Source of the DNA: an uncultured bacterium
GTDB taxonomy: Bacteria > Patescibacteriota > Minisyncoccia > Moranbacterales > GWC2-37-73
Assembly (NCBI GenBank): GCA_903885965.1
Contig: CAISKQ010000057.1
Location: 1-59,101, forward strand
Length of the DNA: 59,101 nucleotides
Direction: 5' to 3'
In this document: positions 1 to 8,560 of the stretch, in pieces
Position numbering within the stretch: position 1 is the stretch's first letter
Layout of the letters: each line of letters begins with the position of its first letter
Notes under the pieces: model-generated
Told to the model about the DNA's origin: nothing
Database searches by the model: none
The model's input: the letters and a program-made list of their open reading frames with translations, nothing else
Program-made: the position numbers and the translations under genes

Positions 1-136
1 AAATGGAAACCAACACAGCGACAAAATTAATCTTGATAGTAAAAAAAAGCGAATCTAATATTGGAGAGCCGGATGCGGGAAAACTGCTTGTCCGGTTCAA
101 CTAGGGGTTTCAGATGAGAGTCTAGGAATCTACTAT
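1..136 (+). mobile_element. Group II intron 3' end (domains V and VI), partial
   Basis: A domain V-like hairpin is visible: GAGCCGGATGC, then a GAAA-type turn, then GTCCGGTTC, with an 8-bp closing stem that includes the AGC triad region. It is followed by a domain VI-like hairpin built on CTAG/CTAG and by TCTACTAT, which resembles the branch-point/3'-splice end of bacterial group II introns. The intron would end near base 136, about 40 bases before the histidine kinase start. The rest of the intron lies off the contig and no maturase is visible. The right end of the contig carries a matching intron 5' end. The domain V call is fairly strong; the exact 3' boundary is an estimate. Confidence 0.72.
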
Positions 137-176
137 AAAAGAAGAAGGTTAGTGAAAAATATTATTTTCAATTATT

Positions 177-1139
177 ATGCTCGGACACAAACTTAAAAAG
201 AGATTAGCTGATGAGTTTGATCTAGTTAAACAGGCAGAGGATCTTGGTGTCAGTGTTTGGCAAACTCCAAGTTTTTTATTCATTGTAATGGGTTTTGTTA
301 TTCTGGTTGCCATGACTGGGGTATACTTCATTTCAAATAATTATGATTCTCCGGACGTGCTTGTTATTAGCGAATCGGCGGTAGTTGCAATACTCTTTAC
401 TATCGGAAATTTCATCATTAATAGTTTTAATCAGGTGGCTAAGGCCAACAAAATGAAAACTGAGTTTGTTTCAATCGCCTCACATCAACTCAAAACTCCG
501 ATTGCTGAAATGAACTGGCAAATCGAATTGCTTTTATCGAAATTTCCCGAAGGTCTTAGTGAGAAACAGCAGCTTTTAATTGGGCAAATTGAGCGATCAA
601 GTCAAAAAATGGCCAGGCTTGTCAATGATCTTCTTGATGTGGCGCGTATTGACCAAGGGAGGTTGGCACTAACAAAAGAGGCGGTTGATTTATGCGATGT
701 AGTCAGTGATGCTATCGCTAATCAACAACCATTTTCTACTATTGCTGGTATTGAACTGAAATCAGCTTGTCCGGTGAAGTCTCCAAAGATTTTAATTGAC
801 AAAAAAAGAATTGGGGTTGCATTGGATAACCTTATTTCAAATGCGATAAAGTATACAAATAAACAAGGGGTGGTAGAGGTTTTCTTAGAAGTGAAGAATG
901 ATCTTGTTCAAGTTCGTGTGAGAGATAATGGAGTAGGCATCCCAAGCAACGAACAATGCGATATTTTTAAAAAGTTTTTTCGTAGTAATAATTCTATGAA
1001 AAATAATACCGATGGAACCGGACTTGGTTTATATATTGCAAAAAATATTATTGAACAATCAGGTGGTAAGTTATGGTTTCAATCAATTGAGGGCGCTGGA
1101 TCAGAATTTCTTTTCAGTTTACCGATAATTAAAGCATAA
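177..1139 (+). CDS. Membrane sensor histidine kinase
   Basis: A 320-residue two-component sensor kinase. Two transmembrane segments lie near residues 33-53 and 62-84, with a very short extracytoplasmic loop, so it probably senses the membrane or a partner rather than binding a ligand outside. A HisKA dimerisation domain follows with the phospho-acceptor His at about 103 (SIASHQLKTPI). The HATPase domain shows an N box (N218-N222), G1 box DNGVGIP (250-256) and G2 box GTGLGLYI (280-287), so catalysis looks intact. No good ribosome binding site precedes the ATG; an AGAAGG lies too far upstream. The response regulator 109 bp downstream is its likely partner, and both sit before the pilus operon. 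Confidence 0.9.
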   Translation: MLGHKLKKRLADEFDLVKQAEDLGVSVWQTPSFLFIVMGFVILVAMTGVYFISNNYDSPDVLVISESAVVAILFTIGNFIINSFNQVAKANKMKTEFVSIASHQLKTPIAEMNWQIELLLSKFPEGLSEKQQLLIGQIERSSQKMARLVNDLLDVARIDQGRLALTKEAVDLCDVVSDAIANQQPFSTIAGIELKSACPVKSPKILIDKKRIGVALDNLISNAIKYTNKQGVVEVFLEVKNDLVQVRVRDNGVGIPSNEQCDIFKKFFRSNNSMKNNTDGTGLGLYIAKNIIEQSGGKLWFQSIEGAGSEFLFSLPIIKA

Positions 1140-1247
1140 GAAAGAAATTCTAGCTTGATTGGCAGTCTGACATTAAAATTCTATTATCGTTTCAGAAAGA
1201 AGACCCAAGTAAACGTTTTTTGTTTTATTAAATAGTAAGGTAATTAA

Positions 1248-1631
1248 ATGTATATGGAAAAAAAGAAACTGCTTATCGTCGAAGATGATCTGGTTTTGCA
1301 AAACTCACTCGAAGAATTTTTGCTTGCAGAGGGATTTGATGTGGTTTGTGCTATTGATGGAGAAGAAGGAATTCAGAAAGCTTTCTCAGAAAAACCAGAT
1401 TTAATTTTATTGGATATTGTACTTCCCAGGAAAGATGGGTACGAGGTATTGAGAGAAATTAAGGAAAATCAAGAAACAACACATGTCCCGATAGTGTTGC
1501 TTACAAATTTAGGAAGCATTGCGGATGTAGAAAAAGCTCTTGAGTTAGGGGCTACGACCTATCTAGTCAAGGCAGATTATAGACTTGATGAAGTGACGCA
1601 AAAAATAAAAGTAATTTTGAATAGAAAATAA
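1248..1631 (+). CDS. CheY-type single-domain response regulator
   Basis: A 127-residue receiver domain with no output domain. The acidic pair E12/D13-D14 (VEDD), phospho-acceptor D56 (LLLDIVLP), a Thr in LLTN near 86 and a Lys near 108 (LVKAD) make the full receiver active site. AAGG 7 bases upstream supports the first ATG; a second ATG two codons on is possible. Stand-alone receivers beside type IV pilus genes often act by protein contact with pilus motors (compare PilG/PilH in Pseudomonas), so control of pilus activity is a reasonable inference from its place between the kinase and pilB. Confidence 0.92.
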   Translation: MYMEKKKLLIVEDDLVLQNSLEEFLLAEGFDVVCAIDGEEGIQKAFSEKPDLILLDIVLPRKDGYEVLREIKENQETTHVPIVLLTNLGSIADVEKALELGATTYLVKADYRLDEVTQKIKVILNRK

Positions 1632-1718
1632 GACTAGTACTACTTTATCAGGGATGTCTTATGGGGTAGGTAGATATAGAGGAAAAAAATAAAAAAACAA
1701 AAGCCTAGAGCACCTTGG

Positions 1719-3488
1719 GTGGCTGTAAAACAAAAAATAATGCAAATAGCAAATAAACAATTGAGGGATTTCATCATTGATTCAGGAATGCTGGATAGCG
1801 GCGTGATTGAAGAAAATTTCAATGAAGCAACCAAGCAAGATAAGAAGTTTGGCGATTTATTGATAGAGAAAAACATTATCAGTGAAATTGATCTTAAGAA
1901 GTTGTACTCTTACATCTTAGGAATTCCATTTGTGAATTTGGAAAAAGAGGTAATTGAAAATGACATCCTGCATATAGTGCCAGAACCAATTGCGAAAAAA
2001 TATGGAATCGTAGCTTTTGAAAAAGATGGCAATAATCTGAAGGTAGCGATGAAAAATCCGGAAGATCTTCAGACAATAGATTTCATTCGAAAAAAAACAG
2101 GCCTCAAAATTGTCCCTTGTCTTACTAGTGAGGACAACATTAAGATAGTTTTAAAGCAGTATGAAAAGAGTCTAAAGGCTGAATTTGGAGATATCATTAA
2201 AAAAGATTCTGAGGATGCTGCATTAAATGATTCGGAAGATGATTTGGAAAAGATTGCTCAGGATCTTCCAATTGTGCGCATAGTTGACACCCTTATTAAG
2301 CATGCAATTTTGCAATCTGCCAGCGATATTCATATTGAACCTGACGAAAAAGAAATCCGAGTCAGGTATAGAATTGACGGAATTTTACACGACGCCATGA
2401 CTCTTCCAAAGCAGGTCATGGGTGGACTGATAGCTCGCATTAAGGTGTTGTCAAACTTAAAACTTGATGAACATCGATTGCCTCAGGATGGTCGCTTTAA
2501 GATTGAGAAAGATGGGTACAAGATTTCATTTCGAGTCAGTATATTGCCAGTTTTTGAAGGTGAAAAAATCGTTATGCGTCTTTTAGATGAGACATCGAAG
2601 GGCTTAACGTTGGAAAAAATGGGTCTCTTTGGGGATGATCTTGAGAAAGTTCATCAACATATTAAACGCCCAAATGGCATGATACTGGTTACGGGTCCCA
2701 CTGGTAGTGGAAAAACAACAACTCTGTACACGATAATGGATATTTTGAATACATCCGAGGTTAACATTAGTACCGTTGAAGATCCCGTGGAATATCGCAT
2801 GCAGCGAGTTAACCAAACGCAAGTCAATACAAAAATTGGAATGACTTTTGCTGCAGCACTTCGTAGTCTCCTTCGTCAAGATCCTGATATTATCATGGTA
2901 GGTGAAATTCGAGATGGAGAAACTATGCAGATTGCGATTGAAGCTGCGATGACTGGTCATCTCGTGCTCTCAACTCTTCACACGAACAGTGCTGCTGGAA
3001 CTTTGCCACGCCTTTTAGATATGGGAGCTGAAGCATTTTTGGTTGCATCGACAGTCAATGTTATCATTGCTCAACGGCTTGTGCGAAAATTATGCAATGA
3101 CTGCAAGGTTGCTTATAAGTTTGAAGAAAAAGATGTAAAGAATTTGCAAGCAAGTTTTGACATGGCTGAAATATTGGAAGTTTACAAAAAATCACCACAG
3201 CTGAAGGGCGTTATCGATGCAAAGAGTACTTGGAAAAATATTCAATTTTATAAGGCGCAGGGCTGCGAAAAGTGCAGCAATGAGGGATATCATGGACGAC
3301 AAGGAATTTATGAGGTTTTAGTTATGGATGAAAAAATTGGAAAATTGATTACCTCAAACGCGTCAGCTGATGAAATAGAGAGAGAGGCAAGAAAAGACGG
3401 AATGCATAAGATGTATGAAGATGGTTTCATTAAGGCGGCTATGGGTGTAACATCCATCGAAGAAGTATTGAGAGTGACCAAGGAGTAG
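1719..3488 (+). CDS. pilB: Type IV pilus assembly ATPase PilB
   Basis: A 589-residue GspE/PilB-family hexameric ATPase that powers pilus extension at the inner face of the membrane. An N-terminal MshEN-like domain covers about residues 1-150. The motor domain has Walker A GPTGSGKTTT (326-335), the Asp box STVEDPVEYR (351-360), Walker B PDIIMVGEIRD (389-399) and the His box TGHLVLSTLHTN. A four-cysteine zinc site is formed by CNDC and CEKC near the C-terminus, which separates PilB/GspE from PilT. The track start is GTG; ATG 1740 is an alternative and neither has a convincing ribosome binding site. It leads a same-strand pilus operon to about 11.3 kb. No pilT retraction ATPase or prepilin peptidase gene is in the window. 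Confidence 0.95.
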   Translation: MAVKQKIMQIANKQLRDFIIDSGMLDSGVIEENFNEATKQDKKFGDLLIEKNIISEIDLKKLYSYILGIPFVNLEKEVIENDILHIVPEPIAKKYGIVAFEKDGNNLKVAMKNPEDLQTIDFIRKKTGLKIVPCLTSEDNIKIVLKQYEKSLKAEFGDIIKKDSEDAALNDSEDDLEKIAQDLPIVRIVDTLIKHAILQSASDIHIEPDEKEIRVRYRIDGILHDAMTLPKQVMGGLIARIKVLSNLKLDEHRLPQDGRFKIEKDGYKISFRVSILPVFEGEKIVMRLLDETSKGLTLEKMGLFGDDLEKVHQHIKRPNGMILVTGPTGSGKTTTLYTIMDILNTSEVNISTVEDPVEYRMQRVNQTQVNTKIGMTFAAALRSLLRQDPDIIMVGEIRDGETMQIAIEAAMTGHLVLSTLHTNSAAGTLPRLLDMGAEAFLVASTVNVIIAQRLVRKLCNDCKVAYKFEEKDVKNLQASFDMAEILEVYKKSPQLKGVIDAKSTWKNIQFYKAQGCEKCSNEGYHGRQGIYEVLVMDEKIGKLITSNASADEIEREARKDGMHKMYEDGFIKAAMGVTSIEEVLRVTKE

Positions 3489-3550
3489 CTGTACATAACT
3501 TAGTGTTATTTTAGGTTTCATATTTAGTTGGGAGGTAAGTAGTTAAATTT

Positions 3551-4777
3551 ATGCCAAAATTTATATATACCGCTAAAAATTATAGTGGTGAAAAGAAGGG
3601 CGGTGAAATTATCGCACGTGATGAAAAGACACTGGCTAGTCAACTCAGAAGTGATGGTTTCTTGGTCACTTCCATAGCACTTGTTCGTGAGGATCAATCC
3701 GCGAGTGGTGTTCAGGTAAAATTTTTTGACAGATTTAGCAATGTTCCGTTAAAGGAAAAGATGGTATTTGCGAGAAATCTTAGTGTAATGATAAGCTCAG
3801 GACTCACTGTTTCGCGAGCTGTTGGTAATCTTGCAATGCAAGTTGAACACAAAGGCTTTAAAAAAATTCTTAATGATATTTTTGAAGAAATACAAAGCGG
3901 AAAAACACTTAGTGAGGGGTTTGCCAAATATCCAGGAGTTTTTGGTGATCTTTTCATAAATATGGTTAAGGTCGGCGAGGTGGCTGGAAATCTTGATGAG
4001 GTGCTTAAAATAGTTTCAGTGCAAATAGAAAAAGAGCATGATTTGAAGGGAAAGGTAAAAGGTGCGATGATTTATCCAGCTGTCATTTTATCGGTGATGA
4101 TTATAATTGGAATACTCATGTTAACCTATGTGCTTCCTCAAATGATGGGCGTGTTTAAGGGTATGAATGCTAAGTTGCCGCCAATGACTCAGTTTTTGGT
4201 TGATCTTAGTGATGCAATGAAAAACAACGGCATAGTTGTGGCGATAGGATTTATTAGCTTGATAAGTTTTTTGAACTATTTTCTTCATCAAAAAGCTGGC
4301 AAAAAAGCTCTGGGATATTTTACAGTACACGTTCCTATTTTCAGCCCTATCGTAAAACAAGTTAATTGCGCTCGCTTCGCTAGAATATATAGTTCATTGC
4401 TAAAGAGTGGAGTCAATTCTGTTGAGGCTCTTGGGATTATTTCAAATACCCTTTCCAATTATTATTACAAAGAAGCATTATTGAAAGGTGTGGAGGACAT
4501 TCAAAAAGGAGTTCCATTGAGCACTATTTTATCAAATCGCCCGGATGTTTTTCCAATTCTTGTATCTCAAATTGTTCAAGTCGGAGAAGAGACTGGAAAA
4601 ACAGAAACAGTATTGCTTCAGTTGGCAGAATATTACGAAGATGAGGTTGACCAGGTAACTAAAAACATGTCCTCAATCATCGAGCCTCTCTTGATGGTTG
4701 TGATAGGTGGGTGTGTTGGTTTTTTTGCCGTGGCTATGCTTTTGCCTATGTATAGCCTGATGGACAGTATTAAGTAG
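3551..4777 (+). CDS. pilC: Type IV pilus inner-membrane platform protein PilC
   Basis: A 408-residue GspF/PilC-family polytopic protein, the platform on which PilB acts. It begins MPKFIYTAKNYSGE, typical of the family, and carries two copies of the T2SSF domain (about 65-190 and 265-395). Membrane segments lie near 170-192, 222-243 and 375-400. The repeated signature is visible as GLTVSRAVGNL in the first copy and GVNSVEALGII in the second. GGAGG occurs 15 bases upstream of the ATG, rather far. It follows pilB by 62 bp and precedes the prepilin genes. Confidence 0.94.
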   Translation: MPKFIYTAKNYSGEKKGGEIIARDEKTLASQLRSDGFLVTSIALVREDQSASGVQVKFFDRFSNVPLKEKMVFARNLSVMISSGLTVSRAVGNLAMQVEHKGFKKILNDIFEEIQSGKTLSEGFAKYPGVFGDLFINMVKVGEVAGNLDEVLKIVSVQIEKEHDLKGKVKGAMIYPAVILSVMIIIGILMLTYVLPQMMGVFKGMNAKLPPMTQFLVDLSDAMKNNGIVVAIGFISLISFLNYFLHQKAGKKALGYFTVHVPIFSPIVKQVNCARFARIYSSLLKSGVNSVEALGIISNTLSNYYYKEALLKGVEDIQKGVPLSTILSNRPDVFPILVSQIVQVGEETGKTETVLLQLAEYYEDEVDQVTKNMSSIIEPLLMVVIGGCVGFFAVAMLLPMYSLMDSIK

Positions 4778-4839
4778 TTATTATTGTATGGGGATATGAA
4801 CATGTTGGCATGTGAATATCTTTTTATTTTCAATAAAAT

Positions 4840-6225
4840 ATGTTTTTTCAAAAATTGAAAAAAAATAAATGCAATGGCTTCACTCTCATAGAGATGATGG
4901 TTTTTATGTTTATGCTTACTATTGCAGGAGTTACTTTCTACAAGGTATTTGCAACAGGAACACTTGCTATGAGTAATGTTAAAAGTAGACTTGGGGCAGT
5001 TCAGCTCGCAAATGAGAAAATTGAAATAGCCCGTAATCTCAAGTATGAAGATGTTGGAACAGTGGGCGGTATTCCAGACGGGAAACTTTCACAAACAGAA
5101 ACAGAGATTCGTTCTGGTAAAACGTATTATGTTCATAGTTCAGTCGTGGCTATAGATGATCCTTTTGATGGAACCTTGGCAGCCGGAACGGACTCTCGAC
5201 CAGCTGATTACAAACAAGTCAAGATTATTGTTTACTGGGAGGATGATAATCCTGCAAAGTCAACATCGGTAGTGGCAACTATCTCTCCGCCAGGAGTGGA
5301 AGCTATGTACACAGGTGGAATTCTTTCTTTGAATATTGTTGATAGTTCAGGTATCGGTATCCCAAATGCCAATGTTAAAATTATCAATGGTTCTGTTTCG
5401 CCAGTAGTTAACGCTCAATATACAACAGATTCTTCTGGCAATCTTTTTCTCCCTGAGGTTATTCCATCTTTGCAAACCTATAGTCTTCAGATTACAAAGA
5501 ATGGCTATTTTCCAGTTCAGACATATGCGCCTTATCCAATAAGTAGTGTTAACCCGATTGATATTCACGCCAGTGTTGTTAATGCAAGCATCAATCAAAA
5601 AACCATTGTAATGGATAAACTTTCAACAATTAATTTGTATACCAAGTCACCGCTTGGAGAAATAATTCCAAATATTGATTTTTCACTAGCGGGCGGTAGA
5701 AGAACTTCTAATACTATAGCTACGCCGCCACTTCCTGTTTGGTCACTTGTTCAAACGGTTTTCAACTCATCAGCTGATGGAAAAAAAACTTTAACGAACA
5801 TAAGTTCAGGGCCTTATTATTTTACATATCCGTCTGGAATTCAAAATGATAAGTATGCGCTTTTGTATCTTGATGCCGCCGCAGATTTATCTAATGTATT
5901 TAACTTACCTCCAAATACTGCGTTGGATGTCAATGTAGTACTGGCTAATAAGGAGACCGATTCTTTGTTGGTTACAGCCCTTACTGATGCTGATAGTGCG
6001 CCTATCGCGGGCGCTTCAGTTGAGCTCAAGAGCGTAATTGGAGCATATGATGTTACAATGACAACGAATAAATTTGGAAAAGTTTATTTTCCAGACTCTA
6101 ATGCAACTCTTGTTGCCGGTGGTTACAAGTTAAGCATTGTGGCTGCAGGCTTTACTGACATCATAGATAAGGATGTTACGATTAATAAATTTACCACTCA
6201 AGAAGTCAAAATGGTAATAGAATAA
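4840..6225 (+). CDS. Large prepilin-like protein with Ig/carboxypeptidase-regulatory-type repeats
   Basis: A 461-residue type IV prepilin-like protein. The class III signal is clear: a basic leader ending in Gly13, then FTLIEMMVFMFMLTIAG with Glu at mature position 5. The exported part is long and beta-rich. Its segments SLNIVDSSGIGIPNANVKI, then YTTDSSGNLFLPEV, and again LTDADSAPIAGASVELKS resemble carboxypeptidase-regulatory/CNA-B-type folds, probably two copies. At this length it is more likely a pilus-tip or adhesin-like minor pilin than the major subunit. It lies 62 bp after pilC and 2 bp before the next prepilin gene, so translation is probably coupled. Confidence 0.8.
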   Translation: MFFQKLKKNKCNGFTLIEMMVFMFMLTIAGVTFYKVFATGTLAMSNVKSRLGAVQLANEKIEIARNLKYEDVGTVGGIPDGKLSQTETEIRSGKTYYVHSSVVAIDDPFDGTLAAGTDSRPADYKQVKIIVYWEDDNPAKSTSVVATISPPGVEAMYTGGILSLNIVDSSGIGIPNANVKIINGSVSPVVNAQYTTDSSGNLFLPEVIPSLQTYSLQITKNGYFPVQTYAPYPISSVNPIDIHASVVNASINQKTIVMDKLSTINLYTKSPLGEIIPNIDFSLAGGRRTSNTIATPPLPVWSLVQTVFNSSADGKKTLTNISSGPYYFTYPSGIQNDKYALLYLDAAADLSNVFNLPPNTALDVNVVLANKETDSLLVTALTDADSAPIAGASVELKSVIGAYDVTMTTNKFGKVYFPDSNATLVAGGYKLSIVAAGFTDIIDKDVTINKFTTQEVKMVIE

Positions 6226-6227
6226 AT

Positions 6228-6866
6228 ATGATTTTTTTGAAAAAAATAATGAATTCAAGAAAGAGAGGAATAACCCTTGTTGAAACGCTCGTCGCTGTAG
6301 CGATTCTTATTATGGGCATCGGTGGTTTCACTATGCTCGCCGCGAAAAGTTGGAAAATGAATGCATTTGTGATTGAATCCGGAAATGCTACAAGCAAGGC
6401 AACAAGTGCGCTAAATCAAACGATTAAAAGTTTAAGGGAGATTAGGCAAGCTGATGATGGAAGTTACCCGGTTAAGGATGTCGCTAAAAATAGTCTCACC
6501 GTGTATCTGGATGATGACAAGGATGGAAAGGCTGAAAGAGTGCATTATTATCTTGAAACTGCTACACAAACGTTTAAAAAAGGAATTACAAAATCAAGTG
6601 GCACTCCTGCTGCTTATCCTGCCGGCGATCAGACGGTAAAAATTATCTCCAATTACGTCGTTAATACAATTTCTCAGCCAGTTTTTGAATACTACAATAA
6701 TGATTACCCAATTGACGCTATAAACAATCCACTTAGCAGCCCCGTTCCTGCAGATGTCAAGTTAGTAAAAGTTCGTCTCTGGATAAATATAAAACCACTC
6801 ACTGCCCCGGACAATATAAATCTGGAATCTTTTGCTGAGTTTAGGAACCTTAATGAAAACAATTAA
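6228..6866 (+). CDS. Minor prepilin, PilV-like
   Basis: A 212-residue protein with a type IV prepilin signal: basic leader to Gly14, then ITLVETLVAVAILIMGIGG, with Glu at mature position 5 and one hydrophobic alpha-1 helix. The C-terminal part is globular and unrecognised. PilV-type minor pilins prime pilus assembly together with PilX- and PilW-type partners, and the genes on either side are that kind of partner. It begins 2 bp after the preceding stop. Confidence 0.8.
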   Translation: MIFLKKIMNSRKRGITLVETLVAVAILIMGIGGFTMLAAKSWKMNAFVIESGNATSKATSALNQTIKSLREIRQADDGSYPVKDVAKNSLTVYLDDDKDGKAERVHYYLETATQTFKKGITKSSGTPAAYPAGDQTVKIISNYVVNTISQPVFEYYNNDYPIDAINNPLSSPVPADVKLVKVRLWINIKPLTAPDNINLESFAEFRNLNENN

Positions 6867-8472
6867 TATGAAAGTTGAAAATAAGAAAGCTGCTGTATTT
6901 AGAAATGAAAAAGGTTCGGCCATTGCTTATGCGTTGGTTATTATTGTGATGATTTCAATATTGCTTTCCTCGATGGTGCAATTTATTGTAAATAATTCCA
7001 AAAGTGCATATCAAACTCAAAGTAAAGAAGAAGCATTTCAAATTGCTGAGGCTGGGGTTAATTTTTATCGTTGGTATCTTGCTCATGAAACAGATGGGAG
7101 AACTGCTATGCAAATTCGGGATTTTTGGCAAGGTACAAGTCCTGACCCATATGGGCTGAGGAATAACTCCCCATATGAGCGAGACTATGTGGATGCTCAA
7201 GGCGGAGTGCTTGGAAAATACAGTATTGAAACCTCTGCTCCAGATCCTAGTTCAACAATTGTTTACGTCGCTGTTACGGGCTGGACTAGTAAATATCCAG
7301 CTATTAAAAGAACTATAAATGTGCGCTTCAGGAGACCTTCTTGGAGTGAGGATAGTGTGCTGGCTAATGACTTTATGCGCTTTGGCGAGGGAACTACTGT
7401 TAATGGTAAAATACATTCTAATTCTGGCATTCGCTTTGATGGAATTGCAACCAATGTCGTTTCGAGCTCCTTGAGCACTTATGATGATCCGGATCATACG
7501 GGAGGTAGTGAGTTTGGGGTACATACGCATGTTAACGCTCCGCCAGCTAGTGGAATAAACGACAATCAGAGACCTTCGGAGGCTCCGCCAAGCGTCGTTT
7601 CTCCGCGAATCGATGTATTTAAAGCTGGAAGAGATTTTCCTACGCCACAAGTTGATTTTGCAAGTGTTGTTTCTGATATTTCTTTTATGAGAAGTCAGGC
7701 TACGGTGAAATTTGACAATAGTGGGGCGGGACGCAGAATCATTTTAAAGGCCGATGGCAATTTTAATTCTTGCAAAGTAAATTCTTACTCGGTTTATAAT
7801 CCTATCGGGTACACTGGCTCAAGCGGTATTACTGATTACAATGGAGTCATCACTGGAGCGTCAGGTTCCTATGCTTCAACTAATGGACTTAGTTGCGTTA
7901 CAGTTGATTGTTGCGATGCAGGTAGCTGCTCCCTGATTCAAGCTAGTAAGCCAAGTAAAGGCAAGTGCATAAGCATTACAAGCGGGGTTATTCCTAATGG
8001 GGGAATTATTTTTGTGGCAAATAATCTCTGGCTAGAAGGAACAATAAGTGGCAAAAAAGTTTCTTTTGTTGCGGCCGAACTTTCTGACGAGCCTGGATAT
8101 ACTGGCGGAAATAAAAATGTTTTTTTAGGCATGAATAATTTGCGCTATACAAATCATGATGGTAACGACATTATTGGTGTAATAGCACAGGAAGACGTTG
8201 AGGTAATCAAAGATAGCCTTAATGATTTATTTATCGATGGAGCTCTTTTAGCAAAAGGTGGTCGCGTTGGTAGATATTATTATGGAAATTCTAAAAATAG
8301 CATCACAGTTAATGGTTCAATTGCAACGTATGCCAGATATGGATTTGCATACACAGATGGGACAGGATATCAAACGCGTAATCTTGATTTTGATAATAAT
8401 CTATTATACTTTCCTCCGCCGTATTTTCCTACCGGCACACAATACTCCATAGATTCTTGGGAGGAGGACTAG
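6853..8472 (+). CDS. PilX-like pilus assembly protein
   Basis: An approximately 539-residue exported protein. Its N-terminal sequence NEKGSAIAYALVIIVMISILLSSMV is a PilX-type membrane anchor (GSALL-like motif instead of FTLIE), and the following QIAEAGVNFYRWY is the conserved AEAG region of PilX N-terminal domains. The rest is a large beta-rich, Gly/Ser-rich ectodomain with a disulfide-capable patch (CVTVDCCDAGSC). The track start is a TTG well inside the previous gene; ATG 6853, with AGGAA about 6 bases upstream, is preferred, and ATG 6868 is also possible. It overlaps the PilV-like gene by 14 bp. Confidence 0.78.
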   Translation: MKTINMKVENKKAAVFRNEKGSAIAYALVIIVMISILLSSMVQFIVNNSKSAYQTQSKEEAFQIAEAGVNFYRWYLAHETDGRTAMQIRDFWQGTSPDPYGLRNNSPYERDYVDAQGGVLGKYSIETSAPDPSSTIVYVAVTGWTSKYPAIKRTINVRFRRPSWSEDSVLANDFMRFGEGTTVNGKIHSNSGIRFDGIATNVVSSSLSTYDDPDHTGGSEFGVHTHVNAPPASGINDNQRPSEAPPSVVSPRIDVFKAGRDFPTPQVDFASVVSDISFMRSQATVKFDNSGAGRRIILKADGNFNSCKVNSYSVYNPIGYTGSSGITDYNGVITGASGSYASTNGLSCVTVDCCDAGSCSLIQASKPSKGKCISITSGVIPNGGIIFVANNLWLEGTISGKKVSFVAAELSDEPGYTGGNKNVFLGMNNLRYTNHDGNDIIGVIAQEDVEVIKDSLNDLFIDGALLAKGGRVGRYYYGNSKNSITVNGSIATYARYGFAYTDGTGYQTRNLDFDNNLLYFPPPYFPTGTQYSIDSWEED

Positions 8473-8560
8473 CACATTGCGTTTTAAGTAATTATGAAAT
8501 ATGAAGAAAATAGTGTAAAATTAAAAGGCTAAAAATGCCTGAAAAATATAAAAATAAAAA

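Noticed and set aside
8494-8532. 12-codon ORF MKYEENSVKLKG before pilM
   Set aside because: No ribosome binding site and no feature that separates it from chance.
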